Assembly (NCBI RefSeq): GCF_004664715.2
Contig: NC_051063.1
Coordinates: 66,917,518-66,981,517, forward strand
Reading direction: 5' to 3'
Length of the DNA: 64,000 nucleotides
DNA from: Peromyscus leucopus
Taxonomy: Eukaryota > Chordata > Mammalia > Rodentia > Cricetidae
Made by a program: the position numbers and the translations under genes. The notes under the pieces were generated by a model. The model did not search any database, was not told the origin of the DNA, and was given only the letters and a program-made list of their open reading frames with translations. This document shows, piece after piece, positions 1-10,480 of the stretch (its first letter is position 1; each line of letters begins with the position of its first letter).

Positions 1-1830
1 GTCATGTGCTGAGGCTCCATGTATGCAGACCTGTGTAGGAAACCATTCACCTCTTCTTATCTGGAAGGTTCTACCAGTGCACCCATAGCCAGACATCAAG
101 ACTGAAGCACAAAGGAGGAAATGAACAGCTGAAGAGAGCTGAGCTACCGAAGTGCCCACACCCTGCCTCACCCATACCTGGGGTGCAGGGCAGCTTTTCT
201 GGCCACACACATCAAACATGATTATGGCTGCTGGTAAAAGCACGGGTTCAGTGCCATGAAGACCCTTTGGCAACGAGTGAGCTCCTGGCTTCTTGGTCTA
301 AAAGTTTGGGTTAGAGAGCGAGGAGTCTGTTCAACAGGGGCAGGGGCAGTTTGGGAAGATGAACAAGTTGTGAAAATGGACAGTGGTGGTGGCTGGGCAG
401 TGGGAATGTGCCCATTGCTGCTAAACTGAATGCTCATAAAATAAGAAGGGTTGTTTCATGTTCTGCGTGTTTTTATCACAGTAAAATAAAGGAGGAAAAA
501 GGCAAATTAACTCTGAATCCTGGGTCCCAGGACTAGTGACATGAACAACTCCAGAGGCAAGTGCCCTAACATTTCAGTCAGATACCATCTGGGGCTGCAA
601 AGGACAGAGGGACGTCAGCTAAGGAGCCAGGGGACTGAGGGGCACCCAAGACTATTCAGAAAGAGCAAACACATTTGCTTTGGGAATAGATAACGAGCAA
701 CACTGATGTAAGACTTGCTCCCCCAAATAGAAAACGACAGGGAGGAAGGCTGAATTCCTCTAAGGCAGGCCCATCACTACTTCAATAACAGGGCAGGTGA
801 CCAACCTGCTCCACAGTGCAAATCTGCACTGCCCCAGTGTGAACTTCTGAGGCTGGCAAAGCCCACCCACCCGCTGTGAGGCATTCTGTGAATCTAATGG
901 CGACTGAAAAGAAAACACCGGTGCAGGACACCATCCGCTCCTGGCTTTTATCTGCTCCATAATCTTTTCTATTACACCTTGAGAATCGCAGCGGCTGAGA
1001 TAACTGGGGCAGCAAGTTACAGCAACTCATTGGATGAGGGTGAATGTGGGGGGAGGGAGTTAGGGTCACACACACGAAAATAGCACAAAGAGCAATGCAG
1101 GAGAAAGCACCACAGACCAAAAGCTCCACAGTCTTCTAAGCTCTGAGCTGAGACAAGATCAACAGAAAATAACCAATTAGAAATGAAAAGGCACCGCTTA
1201 AAACAAAAGGCATGGACATCAGGTTGACTTTGTAAATGAATTCTATAATCTTGGCATAAGACTTGATTGGCCCAGGGGAAATTGGATGTAGTTAGTGGCC
1301 CTGGCCCCCTTTACTGGGAGCAGGGTTGGGCAGGAGGGGGCTTTTGGTCCCAAAGTAGTCCAACTGGATTCCATCTTGAAGCCTGGATCATGTTAAGCCT
1401 GGATTTTCCCAAAGCAACCCTATCTGCAAACCGACATTTCTCCTACCCATGTCAGAATCAGAAATGAATGTCTAATGCCATTGGAGGCTGTTTGTTTATG
1501 CTAATGGCTGACAGACAGATGGGTGCTTGGGGCCCTCTGAGATCCATCTATGAAGATCTAAACCCTAGAACCAATACTTTGAGAGGGGATTTTAAAGAGG
1601 TAGTAAAGGGAAGACTTCAAGGGTGGACCCTAAGCCAATCTAACTGACATCTGATGAGAGGAGATTTGGACCCACAGAAACCCCAGAGATCTGTGTACCC
1701 AGAGAAAACACCACTCAAGGACACCAAGAAAATCACCATGTGTAAGGTGAGGAGGAAGGCCTCAGAGGGAGTCAACACTTCCACACCTTAAACTTGTATT
1801 TCTAGGCATCAGGGCTGCAAGACAGTAAGC
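1..1830. other. Unassigned sequence
   Basis: I recognise no repeat family, RNA gene or coding exon here. Open frames on both strands are short and compositionally ordinary. It may be single-copy sequence, and conserved noncoding elements cannot be judged without alignment to other rodents. Confidence 0.5.
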
Positions 1831-1834
1831 TCCT

Positions 1835-2245
1835 GGGAGAAAGTAAATGGTTTACCACCCAAGCATAAGTATGAGAGTTTGACTCTCCAGCATCCACAAA
1901 AATGCCAGACCTGTGTGGTAGCCTCCCTGCAATGCCAGCCTGTGAGGCAGATACAGGATCGCCAGAGCAAGCTGGCTAGTCAAATTAACAAGCTCTGGGT
2001 TCAAGTGAGAGACTCTGCCCCAATATATAAAGTGGAGAGTGATCAAGAAAGACGCATGAAACTACCTCCACTCATATGCACAAACATCCATACCTACCCA
2101 CTCAAACACCACACACACACATGCACATAAGTACACACATACACAAGCATGCACACATGCAGTGCACACATGTATACATGCATATAGGTGTGTGTATGTA
2201 TGCACATACACACATGTGCATGTACACATAAGTACTTATACACAA
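1835..2245 (+). mobile_element. B4-class composite SINE with CA-rich tail
   Basis: The order of blocks matches the rodent composite SINE that also occurs at 57355-57660 (+) and, reversed, at 18015-18245 and 53132-53560. It has a tRNA-like head (cases of 'aagcat' and 'gactctccagca'), then a B1-like centre ending in 'gtgagagactctg', then 'aaagtggagagtgat' and a CA-rich 3' tail at about 2100-2230. It is strongly diverged, and no target duplication was found. The subfamily name is uncertain (B4/RSINE-like). Confidence 0.6.
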
Positions 2246-2284
2246 AAGAAGAAAAATAGCAAGTTTCTATTGCTTTGTAGCCCT

Positions 2285-2330
2285 GCCAGCCTAGGTATTT
2301 TGTTATAGCCACCCCAGCTGACTAACACCA
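2285..2330 (+). mobile_element. Possible LTR 3' tail fragment
   Basis: The string 'gtattttgttatagccac' followed by 'agctgactaacac' resembles the 3' end of MLT1-type MaLR LTRs. It is too short to be certain. Confidence 0.3.
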
Positions 2331-2910
2331 TAGACTGATGCTGCTTTCTGCCCTGTAAAATGCCTGCCACTTCCTAAACATGTCCACATAAGGACAGGAC
2401 AGGTGATCCCTGTGGGCCAACGTTGTCTCTTGGGAAGAAGAACACAGGAGATCAAACCTCAGGATTCCCCCGTCCCCTGCCCCATCCGACAGAAGCACAT
2501 GCCCTGTGATGTGCACAGCCTTTTGTGTTTAGAAGACACTATCAGCCAGGTGAGTAAGTTTACACTGTCTCCTCTAAAGCTGAAACTATCTCCAAGTCTG
2601 TGGCCACCTTCCAGAGAGAATGGGGGGAACAGGTCTGGCAGGACCCACTGTCCAGTTAACTTCCCAAATCTTACAGTTGTGAGGCTTACAGCTGGTCTTC
2701 ATGGTAGGGTGAAAATCCAACATATGTGACTCCTGTTAGCCTGTGCATTAACCATATGTGGTGGGTTGGAGGCTGCTCTGCTCATCACTCCTGCCTTGCA
2801 AAGCTTCTTGGAAGCCTCTAGAAACTCCACGAGATTCCCAGCATGACAAGGGCAACATGTGAGCTGGAATGAGAGCTAAATAGCTCTAGCTTGTGTTGTT
2901 ACTGCCTCCT

Positions 2911-2946
2911 CATCCCCATCCCCATCCCCATCCCCGCCCCCATCCC
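2911..2946. repeat. (CCCCAT)n short tandem repeat
   Basis: About five to six copies of the hexamer CCCCAT are read directly, with one unit altered to CCCCGC. The opposite strand is G-rich. Confidence 0.85.
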
Positions 2947-3864
2947 TACTTAGTGAAGGCGTCTTTCTACAAAGGGCATGTTGCTCTCAGACATTGGCCT
3001 GTGCAGCAAAGGGAGAGAGTAACCCCCTTGGCAAAGCTGTCATTCCTCTGCATAAGGCCAGTAGCCAATGGTCTTCCCACCTCCTCCTAGGTGCCTGTAT
3101 CTCTTCTCTGGGGTGACCCCTCCAGTCTGGGGCTGCCAGCATCAGGACTTGCACATCTGTCAGAAGTACCGGTTGTCACAGTCATCCTTAGAGATGAGCC
3201 CAAATCCCTCCTTGTGCAGATACAGCTGGGCCAAGCTGAGACAAACAACCTGCGCTGTGGATGCAGGTCATTTGGACATGCCACTTTATTTGGGATGAGG
3301 TGCAGGACCATCAGCCACTAATCAGGGTTGCTCTAAGCATAGTCGTTTCCCCATAAGCTCTGCTGATGGCCTGCCCATTATTGCCTTTCAAAGGAAAGAT
3401 TTAGGATAGCAGAAAATACCATGAAAAAGGATATTAGGTTTAGATTGACCATAACAAAATTATTATAAGAACCGAGCTCTCTGCTTTATACTGTATCGTT
3501 AACTACACATTCTCCAAACGTGCTGCTCAGCCGACCAGCAAAGCAAGTGCGCGCTGCAGATTTCAATCTTGGTGAGCCATAAAGCCAGTGTTTTGCATAA
3601 ATAGATTGCACAAACTCTGCTTATTGTGATGTCCACATATATGGGAGGGAAAGGGGGCTGATGAGCAGTCCTCCTCCTTGGGGAGGCCTGAGGATCAGAG
3701 ATGTAATTCACATCTGCTTGCAGAGGGGCCAGTGAGCACCCGGCAGCAAAGTGGCTGTGGTGAGATGAGGCTGCACTGGGAGCCTGTCAGCAGAGCTTGG
3801 CTTCCTCTGTAACCCGACCCACATCTCTTGGGTCAGAAGTATGATAACCTGCTGTAGGTACCTC

Positions 3865-3888
3865 CAGGCTAGATGCAAATCTAGCCTG
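3865..3888. repeat. Perfect 10-bp hairpin with GCAA loop and embedded octamer
   Basis: CAGGCTAGAT at 3865-3874 is the exact reverse complement of 3879-3888, separated by the tetraloop GCAA. The POU octamer ATGCAAAT occupies 3873-3880 and so spans the loop. Nothing nearby indicates a terminator or a microRNA precursor of normal length. Confidence 0.85.
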
Positions 3889-4407
3889 AGCTTTCCTCCT
3901 CCACCTTATGCAGCCCTTCAAATATCCCAACAGTCATACCACAGCCACAGCCACAGTTCCAAGTTATTCCACTGCCCAGTCTAGAGCTGAGGGCCCCTCT
4001 TGCTATCTCTAAATGTCTGTGAGTAGCTGTCTAAGCACAGGGCAGCTAGCTACACTATTCACAGCATTAGCCACCATAGGGTGGGCTTCCTACTGTTGCT
4101 GGAATACTTGCCCATAGTCTTGGAGTCTTCAAGCTACACAACTGTGGTTCTGTTGCTGGCAGGGCCAGTGCTTCTGCAGGCTCCAGGACAAGATCCATCC
4201 CCAGTGTCTGGAGGTCACCTGTATGCTATGACTCATGGCCCTTCCCCTCATCATCTGACCTACACCAATCTCTGCATTCTACCCACCTCTCTGCATTTAC
4301 AGCAATGTTACAGTTCCACTGGACTCTCCCAGACAACCCCGGATCATGTGACCTTATGTCAAGACACTGAGTTATGTTTGCAGAATCCCCTTTGCTGGGT
4401 CAGATGA

Positions 4408-4748
4408 TGTGGAATATTCCTTTACACTGTGTGAAGATGTGTCACTGTGTTTGGTTTAACAAGGAGCTGAATGGCCATTAGCTAGGCAGGAAGAGGTTAG
4501 GCGGGACTTCTGGGGATAGAGAGCTCTGGGAAAAAGAAAGGAAGAGTCTCCAGCCACATGTAAAATAACCAAATGGGCATAATGGAGATGAGGTAACAAA
4601 TGCGTGGAAGAACATAGATTAAAAAATACAAGTTATTTTGTTATAAGAGCTAGTTAGAAACAAACCTAAGCTAAGGCCAAGTTTTCATAATAAGTCTCCA
4701 TGCCATTTTTTTGTGAGCTGGCGGCCCAAAAAGAAAAGTCCATCTACA
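4408..4748 (+). mobile_element. Solo LTR, ERVK-type
   Basis: This 341-bp unit starts TGTGGAATATTCC and ends CATCTACA. It belongs to a rodent LTR family with internal landmarks 'tagctaggcaggaagag', 'ttaggcgggactt' and 'cctaagctaaggccaag'. It is flanked by near-identical 6-bp duplications, AGATGA (4402-4407) and AGGTGA (4749-4754). A 6-bp duplication is characteristic of class II (ERVK/IAP-like) elements. No internal retroviral region is present, so it is a solo LTR. The family name is not assigned. Confidence 0.75.
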
Positions 4749-5006
4749 AGGTGATACAGTCACAAGCTTGGGGGAATCTCATCCAGATTCTCAATAAAGA
4801 GCTTCATTGTGCCATGTATCCACACCCAAGGAACCTGTGGTGCAGACAACATTGTAACCACATTCTCTACCCCCAAAGCTTTCTCATGCCCCTTTACCAT
4901 CTTCTCCTCAACAACCTTCTTTAACATTCTTAATTTTATTGAGAAAACATTATTTTGAAGCAGAAAGACCATTAAAACTATTTAGGCCACAAAGAAAACC
5001 ATCAGG
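4749..5006. other. Short spacer between two solo LTRs
   Basis: About 250 bp of unassigned sequence separates two LTRs of different families in opposite orientation. Confidence 0.5.
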
Positions 5007-5398
5007 TGTAGCTAGAGTTTTCCTGCCTTGCCCACAGTCAGGACAAATCTTTGTCACCCACCAGTCCCACAGCTGCCCAGACCCAACCAAGTAAACACAG
5101 AGACTTATATTGCTTACAAACTGTACGGCCGTGGCAGGCTTCTTGCTAACTGTTCTTATAGCTTAAATTAACCCATTTCCATAAATCTATATCTTGTCAC
5201 GTAGCTCGTGGCTTACCAGCATCTTCACATGCTGCTTGTCCTGGCAGCGGCTGGCAGTGACTCCTTCTGCCTTCCTGTTCTTTCTTTTCTCCTCTCTGTT
5301 AGTCCCGCCTATACTTCCTGCCTAGCCACTGGCCAATCAGTGTTTTATTTATTGACCAATCAAAGCAACACATTTGCCATACAGAATATCCCACAGCA
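5007..5398 (-). mobile_element. Solo LTR, ERVK-type, minus strand
   Basis: Read on the minus strand, this 392-bp LTR starts TGCTGTGGGATATTCTG and ends CTCTAGCTACA. It is bounded by perfect 6-bp target duplications ATCAGG (5001-5006 and 5399-5404). On the sense strand it carries two GATTGG (inverted CCAAT) boxes around an AATAAA-rich stretch, then 'ggcaggaagtataggcggg' and 'cctgccacggcc'. It is the same family as the longer LTR at 26669-27422 but lacks about 180 bp near the 5' end. No gag/pol/env remains beside it. Confidence 0.85.
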
Positions 5399-5404
5399 AT
5401 CAGG

Positions 5405-5775
5405 CCCTTCTCCCTCTTCAGGCCTACATCAGTCAATACCCCAGGAACCAGCTTAAAGGAAGGAAATGTTCATTTTAACTCACCATTTCAGAGGCTACAG
5501 CCTATCTGAGGCAGGAAGGACGTATAGAGCAGGGCAGAGCAACTGTGACAGGAAGCCAGCACCTAGCCCAGAAACAGGGCTTCAGCAATACCTCAGAAAA
5601 GCCTGCCTACTATCCCCACTGCTTTTCTCTTTGGTGTTGTGAGACCTTTCTTGTGAAATGTGTGGGTACCGCCCTACCTGGGAATTTTTGTTTCATAGGG
5701 TAAGCATGATCAGGCACAAGCAAACCTCTGCCCTGGTGCTCCGCCACCAACTGTGTTTAACAGTATCGACTGCTC
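5405..5775. other. Unassigned sequence with possible LTR-derived fragment
   Basis: Part of it (about 5450-5600: 'ggaaatgttcattttaact', 'gtgacaggaagcc') resembles the rodent LTR family seen in minus orientation at 37550 and 38555. The match is partial and no boundaries can be set. Confidence 0.3.
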
Positions 5776-6768
5776 AGGTATCCTACTACAGCAAGCCCTG
5801 AATATTCCAACACAGAAAGCACAAGAAACACACCTTGAAAACAACTTTATGAAGATGATAGAGGTCCTTAAAGAAGAAGGGAATAAGTCCCTTAAAGAAA
5901 TTGAGGAAAAGATATACAAAAAAAATGGAGGAAATGAATAAATCTCTTAAAGAATGCCAAGAAAGTAAAAAAAAAAAAACAGTTGAAGGAAATGAATAAA
6001 ACTGTTCAAGACCTGAAAATGGAAATAGAAATAATAAAGAAAACACAAACTGAAGGAACTGGAAATTGGAAATCTAGGTAAGCAAACAGAAACTATAGAC
6101 AAAAGCACCACCAACATAATACAAGAGATGGAAGAGAGAATCTCAGTCGTTGAAAATATGATACAAGAAATAGATATATCACACAAAGAAAATGTTAAAT
6201 CTAAAGAATTTTTGACACAAAACATCTAGAAAATCTGGGACACTGTGAAAAGACCAAACCTAAAAATAATAGAAATAGAAGAAGGAGAAGAATCCCAGCT
6301 GAAAGGCCCAGAATATATTTTTATCAATATCATAGAAGAAAAATTTTCAAACTTAAAGAAAGAGATGCCTATAAAGGTACAAGAAGCATACAGAACACCA
6401 AATAGACTGGACCATAAAAGAAAATTTCCCTTAGCACATAATAATCAAAATATTAAACATACAGAACAAAGAAAGAATATTAAAAGCTATAAGGGAAAAA
6501 GAGCAAGTAACATAAAGGTAGAGCTATTAGAATTATACCTGACTTCTCAATGGAGACTCTAAAAGCTGTAAGGCCCTGGACAAATATCCTGCAGACTCTA
6601 AGAGAACACAGAATCGATACCAGACTACTATCTCCAGCAAAACTTTTAATCACCATAGATGGAGAAAGCAAGAAATTCCATGATAAAGCCAAATTCAAAC
6701 AATATCTATCTACAAACCCAGCCCTACAGAAGGTGCTAGAAAGAAAACTCCAACCCAATGGGTGTTAG
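5776..6768 (+). pseudogene. L1 ORF1 remnant (RNA-binding chaperone)
   Basis: The N-terminal start is missing. The coiled-coil part is recognised from 'MKMIEVLKEEGNKSLKEI' near 5848, followed by frame breaks and an in-frame stop near 5940. The RRM and C-terminal parts lie in different frames: 6245-6562 has 'EEGEESQLKGPE', 'KKEMPIKVQEAYRTPNRLD'; 6550-6768 has 'LLITIDGESKKFHDKAKF' and 'YLSTNPALQKVLE'. The family protein is about 350-370 residues, trimerises and binds L1 RNA. At least two frameshifts make this copy non-functional. Confidence 0.9.
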
Positions 6769-6825
6769 CTACACCCATTAAAACACAGGAAATAAATGAT
6801 CAAAAGAAGGGAAGCACACGCGTGC

Positions 6826-6872
6826 GCACACACACCACCACCACCACCAATAACAACAACAACAAAAAAAAA
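6826..6872 (+). repeat. ACC/AAC repeat in the L1 inter-ORF spacer
   Basis: A (CA)n, (CCA)n, (ACA)n and A-rich series lies between the ORF1 and ORF2 remnants. The second L1 has an AAC array at the equivalent place (43525-43555), so it is a family character rather than an independent microsatellite. Confidence 0.8.
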
Positions 6873-6877
6873 CAGAA

Positions 6878-7470
6878 ATTAACAATCATTGGTCATTCAT
6901 GTCTCTCATTATCAATGGACTCAATCAATTCCCCAATAAAAGACACAGACTATGAGAATGGATGTGAAAACAGGATAGGTCCTTCTGCTGCATACAAAAA
7001 ACACACTTCATCATCAAAGACAAACATTACCTCAGAATAAAGGGTTGGAAAAAGATTTTCCAAGCAAATGGACCTAAGAAGCAAGCTGGTATAGCTATCC
7101 TAATATCTAACAAAATGTACTTCAAACCAAAATTAATCAAAAGAGACAGGAAGGACACTTCATACTCATCAAAGGAAAAATCCAACAGGATGACATTTCA
7201 ACTTTTAACATCTATGCCCCAAACACAAGGGCATCCATGTTTGCAAAAGAAACATTACTAAAGTTTAAATCACACATTGAACCTCACACACTGATAGTGG
7301 GGGACTTCAATGCCCCACTCTCATCAATGGGCAGGTCATCCAGACAAAAACTAAACATAGAAATACTGGAGCAAACAGACATTATGAACCAGATGGACCT
7401 AACAGATATCTACAGAAAATGTCACCCAAACACAAAAGAATATACCTTCTTCTCAGCACCTCAAAAATAA
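6878..7470 (+). pseudogene. L1 ORF2 remnant, endonuclease domain only
   Basis: The start of ORF2 is recognisable near 6890 ('HSCLSLSMDSINSP'). It continues with frame changes into an open segment at 7237-7470. That segment has the APE-like endonuclease signature 'IVGDFNAPLSS' (GDFN at about 7300-7311) and ends 'YTFFSAP'. Sequence corresponding to most of the 1,280-residue protein is missing. The copy is inactive. Confidence 0.88.
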
Positions 7471-7552
7471 ATACTTATTTTAAAAAGGAAAGAAAATAAA
7501 TATATAGTATTTCCTCTATATTTTATATAACCTTTTTGTCAGTCTCCAGATC
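7471..7552. other. A/T-rich junction after L1 fragment
   Basis: The run 'aaaataaatacttatttt' then 'aaggaaagaaaataaat' follows the L1 break. It could be a degenerate poly(A) tail from premature polyadenylation or simply AT-rich target DNA. Confidence 0.4.
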
Positions 7553-8284
7553 TGTGTCTGTCTCCGTTGTTTAGATGTGACAAATGCCTGGGAGAACAAA
7601 CTAACAACACAAATTGCTCATTTTAGCTGACGGCTTCAGTTCATTATGGTGGGAATGGGGGACATAGCAGAACAGAGTTTTCAGCAAGATACAGCCCTCA
7701 GGACATACCTACCCCAGTGATCTGCTTCCTGAAGAATCCAAAATAACAGCACCAGCCAGGGACTATACATTCAAAACATGTGATATTTAGACAAGCACAT
7801 TCCACTCCCATCCCCAAAGGCCCATGACCAGCTCATAAAGCAAAATACATTCAGTCCATCTCCAAGATTCCACAAAGTTTCAACATTTATAATACTGTTC
7901 GAAAGTTTGAGAGACTCAAGGCAAATTATTAGCTGTGAGTCTCTGGATATCGAAATGCAGCCCTTCCATTGGAATCTGAGTGGAAGCCTCCAGGACCCCA
8001 CAACTCTTGTATTCTGCATGCCTGCAGAACCAGTACTATGTGGATGCCTCCAACGTCTGCCTCCAGCTCTAGCAGGGATCCGGACTCTCTGCACTACAGC
8101 TTCAGCAGCTCTGAGTGCCTAAGCATCTGAGGAAGACTATCCTACAAGTCCAGAGATCTGCAGTGCGCCCTGGAGCTCTCTGTAGAGCAGACTTTCAAAC
8201 AGGTTAATCCCTTTCTAGCCTCTACTCTGAGACAGGCAAATCCAGCCAATTTCTGAGACACCCTCCAGCTTCTTTTCTTTTGCT

Positions 8285-8431
8285 CTGATACAATGCACTC
8301 CGAACTTGATTTTTTTTCTTTTCTTATTGCTTGAGAATTCCACACATGAATATAATTTGTTTTTATTGAATCTATTTCCATCCCTTCTCCTCCAATTCCT
8401 CCCATGTTCCCTTCCACCTTTCCTTCTCAGC

Positions 8432-8503
<72 letters not shown>

Positions 8504-8522
8504 ATGTATATATATATAATAT

Positions 8523-8580
<58 letters not shown>

Positions 8581-8640
8581 CTCTTCAACACCCTTTGTCT
8601 GCAACTTTAAGCTTACTCCCCTTAGAGCTAAACTACGTCT
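8285..8640 (-). mobile_element. Interspersed repeat fragment (possibly L1 3'-derived) carrying microsatellites
   Basis: The sequence 'gagaattccacacatgaat' through 'cctcccatgttccc' resembles a rodent repeat usually found as an antisense L1 3' region; related pieces occur at 42010-42220 and 49150-49440. It is interrupted by the compound microsatellite at 8438-8582. The family assignment is tentative. Confidence 0.4.
8438..8582. repeat. Compound microsatellite (TC)n(TA)n(TG)n(TATACA)n
   Basis: About 17 TC units are followed by about 11 TA units, a short TG/TA patch, and roughly ten TATACA hexamers. Apparent reading frames of repeated Ser-Leu, Ile-Tyr or Arg-Glu on both strands are products of this array and not proteins. 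Confidence 0.95.
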
Positions 8641-9700
8641 TTTTTATTCTTCCTGCTCTAATTTTTACCCTTTATACTCAATGTAAAACTGGCTAAAAGC
8701 AACCAGAGATGCATACCCATGCTGCAAACCAAATGTTATGCTGTCTTGAAATTTCTAATACCAAATTAATTAGTCTGTAACTATTCAGCTTAACCTCTCT
8801 CAGTCTTGTAACACAGACAAAATCTAAATAAATTCTTCATTGGCCTCTAGTCCAATTCACAGGCTAGTGTTCAACTCCCCCTGAAACCTTGTGCACACAG
8901 TCTGTGCAGTCCACATTTTCATCAGCAATATGATGCTCAGAGTTTCCAGTAGAATTACTTAATAATTCCTGCTTATAACACTCTAGGGATTTTGTAGCCT
9001 GCTTCATCCAATTCTTCCAAATTCCTCCCAAAAAACAGATCAAAGGTTGCTCTTACAGAATGTCAGATAGTTACAGTAAAGACTCTTACTCTGAGGTACC
9101 AATTTTCTAAGTTTCTGTTGCAGAGCTGTGAGCAAAATACCATGACAACTTGGAGGAAAGACTTCCATATTTTAGCTCCTGGTTTCAGGGGCTGCTGTCC
9201 ATCAAGGCAGGAAGGGCACAGTGGAACAGAGCACTTCACCTCATGGCAGAGAGCAGCTTAGAGAGGAGCCAGAGACAAGACACAAGCCCAAAGGACATGA
9301 CCCAGCCACCTGCCTTTTCCCATAAGGCTCCACTTCCTAAGTGTCCAGAAATTCTAAAAATGTTACCACCCACTGGAAACAAAGCCTTCAACACATGAGT
9401 CTGTGGGTAAAGTTCAGATTTAAATGATCATGCCTTTGTGGAGTCAGCATAATACCTTGAGAAACAGAAACTTTCTTAACTCTAAGTTACATGTTAATAT
9501 TATCAAATGATTTCTAGAACATATGATTTTTGAAAACCTGGTATCTAAATTCTTTACTAATAACATAAAGCTTTCCTCCAAAATATTTTTCACATTCGAA
9601 CCTATAGATAGATCTTCTAATGTGGTGTGACATCGCCATTAAATGTTACTGTTTCTCATAATTGGTACCAGTGTGACCCAGCAACATTGGCAAGGGTTCC

Positions 9701-10050
9701 TGTGGTGGTTTTAATGAAAATAGTTCCCTTGGGCCTATAGGGAGCAGCATTATCTGAAAAGATTAGGATATGGCCTTGTTGGAGGAAGCTTGGCACTGGG
9801 GTGAGTTGTGAGGTTTCAGAAGCTCAAGCCAGGCCAGCAGCTCACCATCTCTTCTTGTTGCCTGCCTATCCAGATGTGGGACTCTTGGTTCCTTCTCCAG
9901 CACCACATCTGCCTGCATGCCACCATGCTTCCCACTATGATGATAAAACTAAACCTCTGAACTTGTAAGCCAGCCCTTATTTAAATGCTTTCCTTATAAG
10001 AGTTGCCATGGTCATGGTGTCTCTTCACAGCAACAAAACCCTACCTAAGC
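9701..10050 (+). mobile_element. Rodent LTR, plus strand
   Basis: It starts TGTGGTGGTTTTAATG and passes through 'ggccttgttggaggaag', 'gaagctcaagccaggcc', 'ctgcctgcatgccaccatg' and 'ataagagttgccatggtcat', ending near 'cttcacagcaac'. The same family occurs reversed at 28771-29126, where a 5-bp target duplication supports an LTR identity. No clear duplication is seen here, and the 3' end may be shortened. Confidence 0.65.
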
Positions 10051-10189
10051 TCCCCGCCATGCAGTCCTTCCAGATTCTCCCTTGGTGTCAGTTACCCCTC
10101 TCTCCATCACTACCTATTCATTGCACCTTCCTAAATATGCTCCACCACCTGGGAGATCCTCCCGCCCCATTCATTTGCTGTGCCGTAAT

Positions 10190-10480
10190 GGAGATGTGTG
10201 GGCTTTGCATTTCCATATTCTTAAATCAGCTTGTGCATTTATACAAGAAGACTTCTGTGATTTTCTTTGAAATCATAATGGATTTCTGTTTCATTCTGGG
10301 CAGAAATGTCACCTTTGCAATAATGGCTTTCCAATCTGTGAGCATGTTCTGCCTTTCCATTTATTTGGGTCTTTTAAAATTTCTGCAAACTCTATAGTTT
10401 TGGGGGCAGAGATCCACATACTTCTGTCATTATTTTACTTTCTGGGTACACAATATTTTCAACATTGTATCTATTTTTGG
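10190..10480 (-). mobile_element. Ancient L1 ORF2 fragment, antisense
   Basis: On the plus strand the order 'ggctttccaatctgtgagcatg', then 'tttccatttatttgggtc', then a T-rich stretch is the reverse complement of a conserved part of L1 ORF2 near the C-terminal third. It is strongly diverged, consistent with an old L1M-class copy. The 129-codon plus-strand frame through it is antisense to L1 and not a gene. Confidence 0.65.

Larger units (their letters stand above)
2331..4407. other. Unassigned sequence with small simple-sequence and hairpin features
   Basis: No gene or repeat family is recognised over about 2 kb. It contains a CCCCAT array (2911-2946) and a perfect hairpin around an octamer motif (3865-3888). 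The part at about 3430-3700 is balanced in composition and free of recognisable repeats, so it is a reasonable place to look for conserved noncoding sequence. Confidence 0.45.
5776..7470 (+). mobile_element. L1 fragment truncated at both ends
   Basis: Homology to rodent L1 begins inside ORF1 and runs through the inter-ORF spacer into the endonuclease domain of ORF2, where it stops near 7467. The reverse transcriptase, C-terminal domain and 3' UTR are absent. The junction is followed by A-rich sequence (7463-7505). Loss of the 5' end is usual for L1; loss of the 3' end is not. The other L1 at 42221-48975 is an independent, longer copy of a closely related family. Confidence 0.85.
7553..9440 (-). 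mobile_element. Degraded LTR retrotransposon, MaLR-like, minus strand
   Basis: Two segments with matching landmarks flank a noncoding internal-type region. 7553-7795 includes 'attttagctgacggcttcag' and 'caccagccagggac', then 'ttcaaaacatg'. 9108-9440 includes 'attttagctcctggtttcag' and 'caacacatgagtctgtggg'. Between them (7796-9107) is noncoding sequence of the kind found inside nonautonomous rodent LTR elements, for example 'ccccaaaggcccatgacc'. The total length of about 1.9 kb suits a MaLR-size element. It has no coding capacity. Boundaries are approximate, and the internal part is interrupted at about 8285-8640. Confidence 0.5.

Noticed and set aside
8215..8686. Overlapping frames on both strands with Ile-Tyr and Arg-Glu runs
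   Set aside because: Product of the compound TC/TA/TATACA microsatellite.
10008..10397. 129-codon hydrophobic plus-strand frame
   Set aside because: It overlaps the end of an LTR and then runs antisense through an old L1 ORF2 fragment. Hydrophobicity follows from T-rich antisense sequence.
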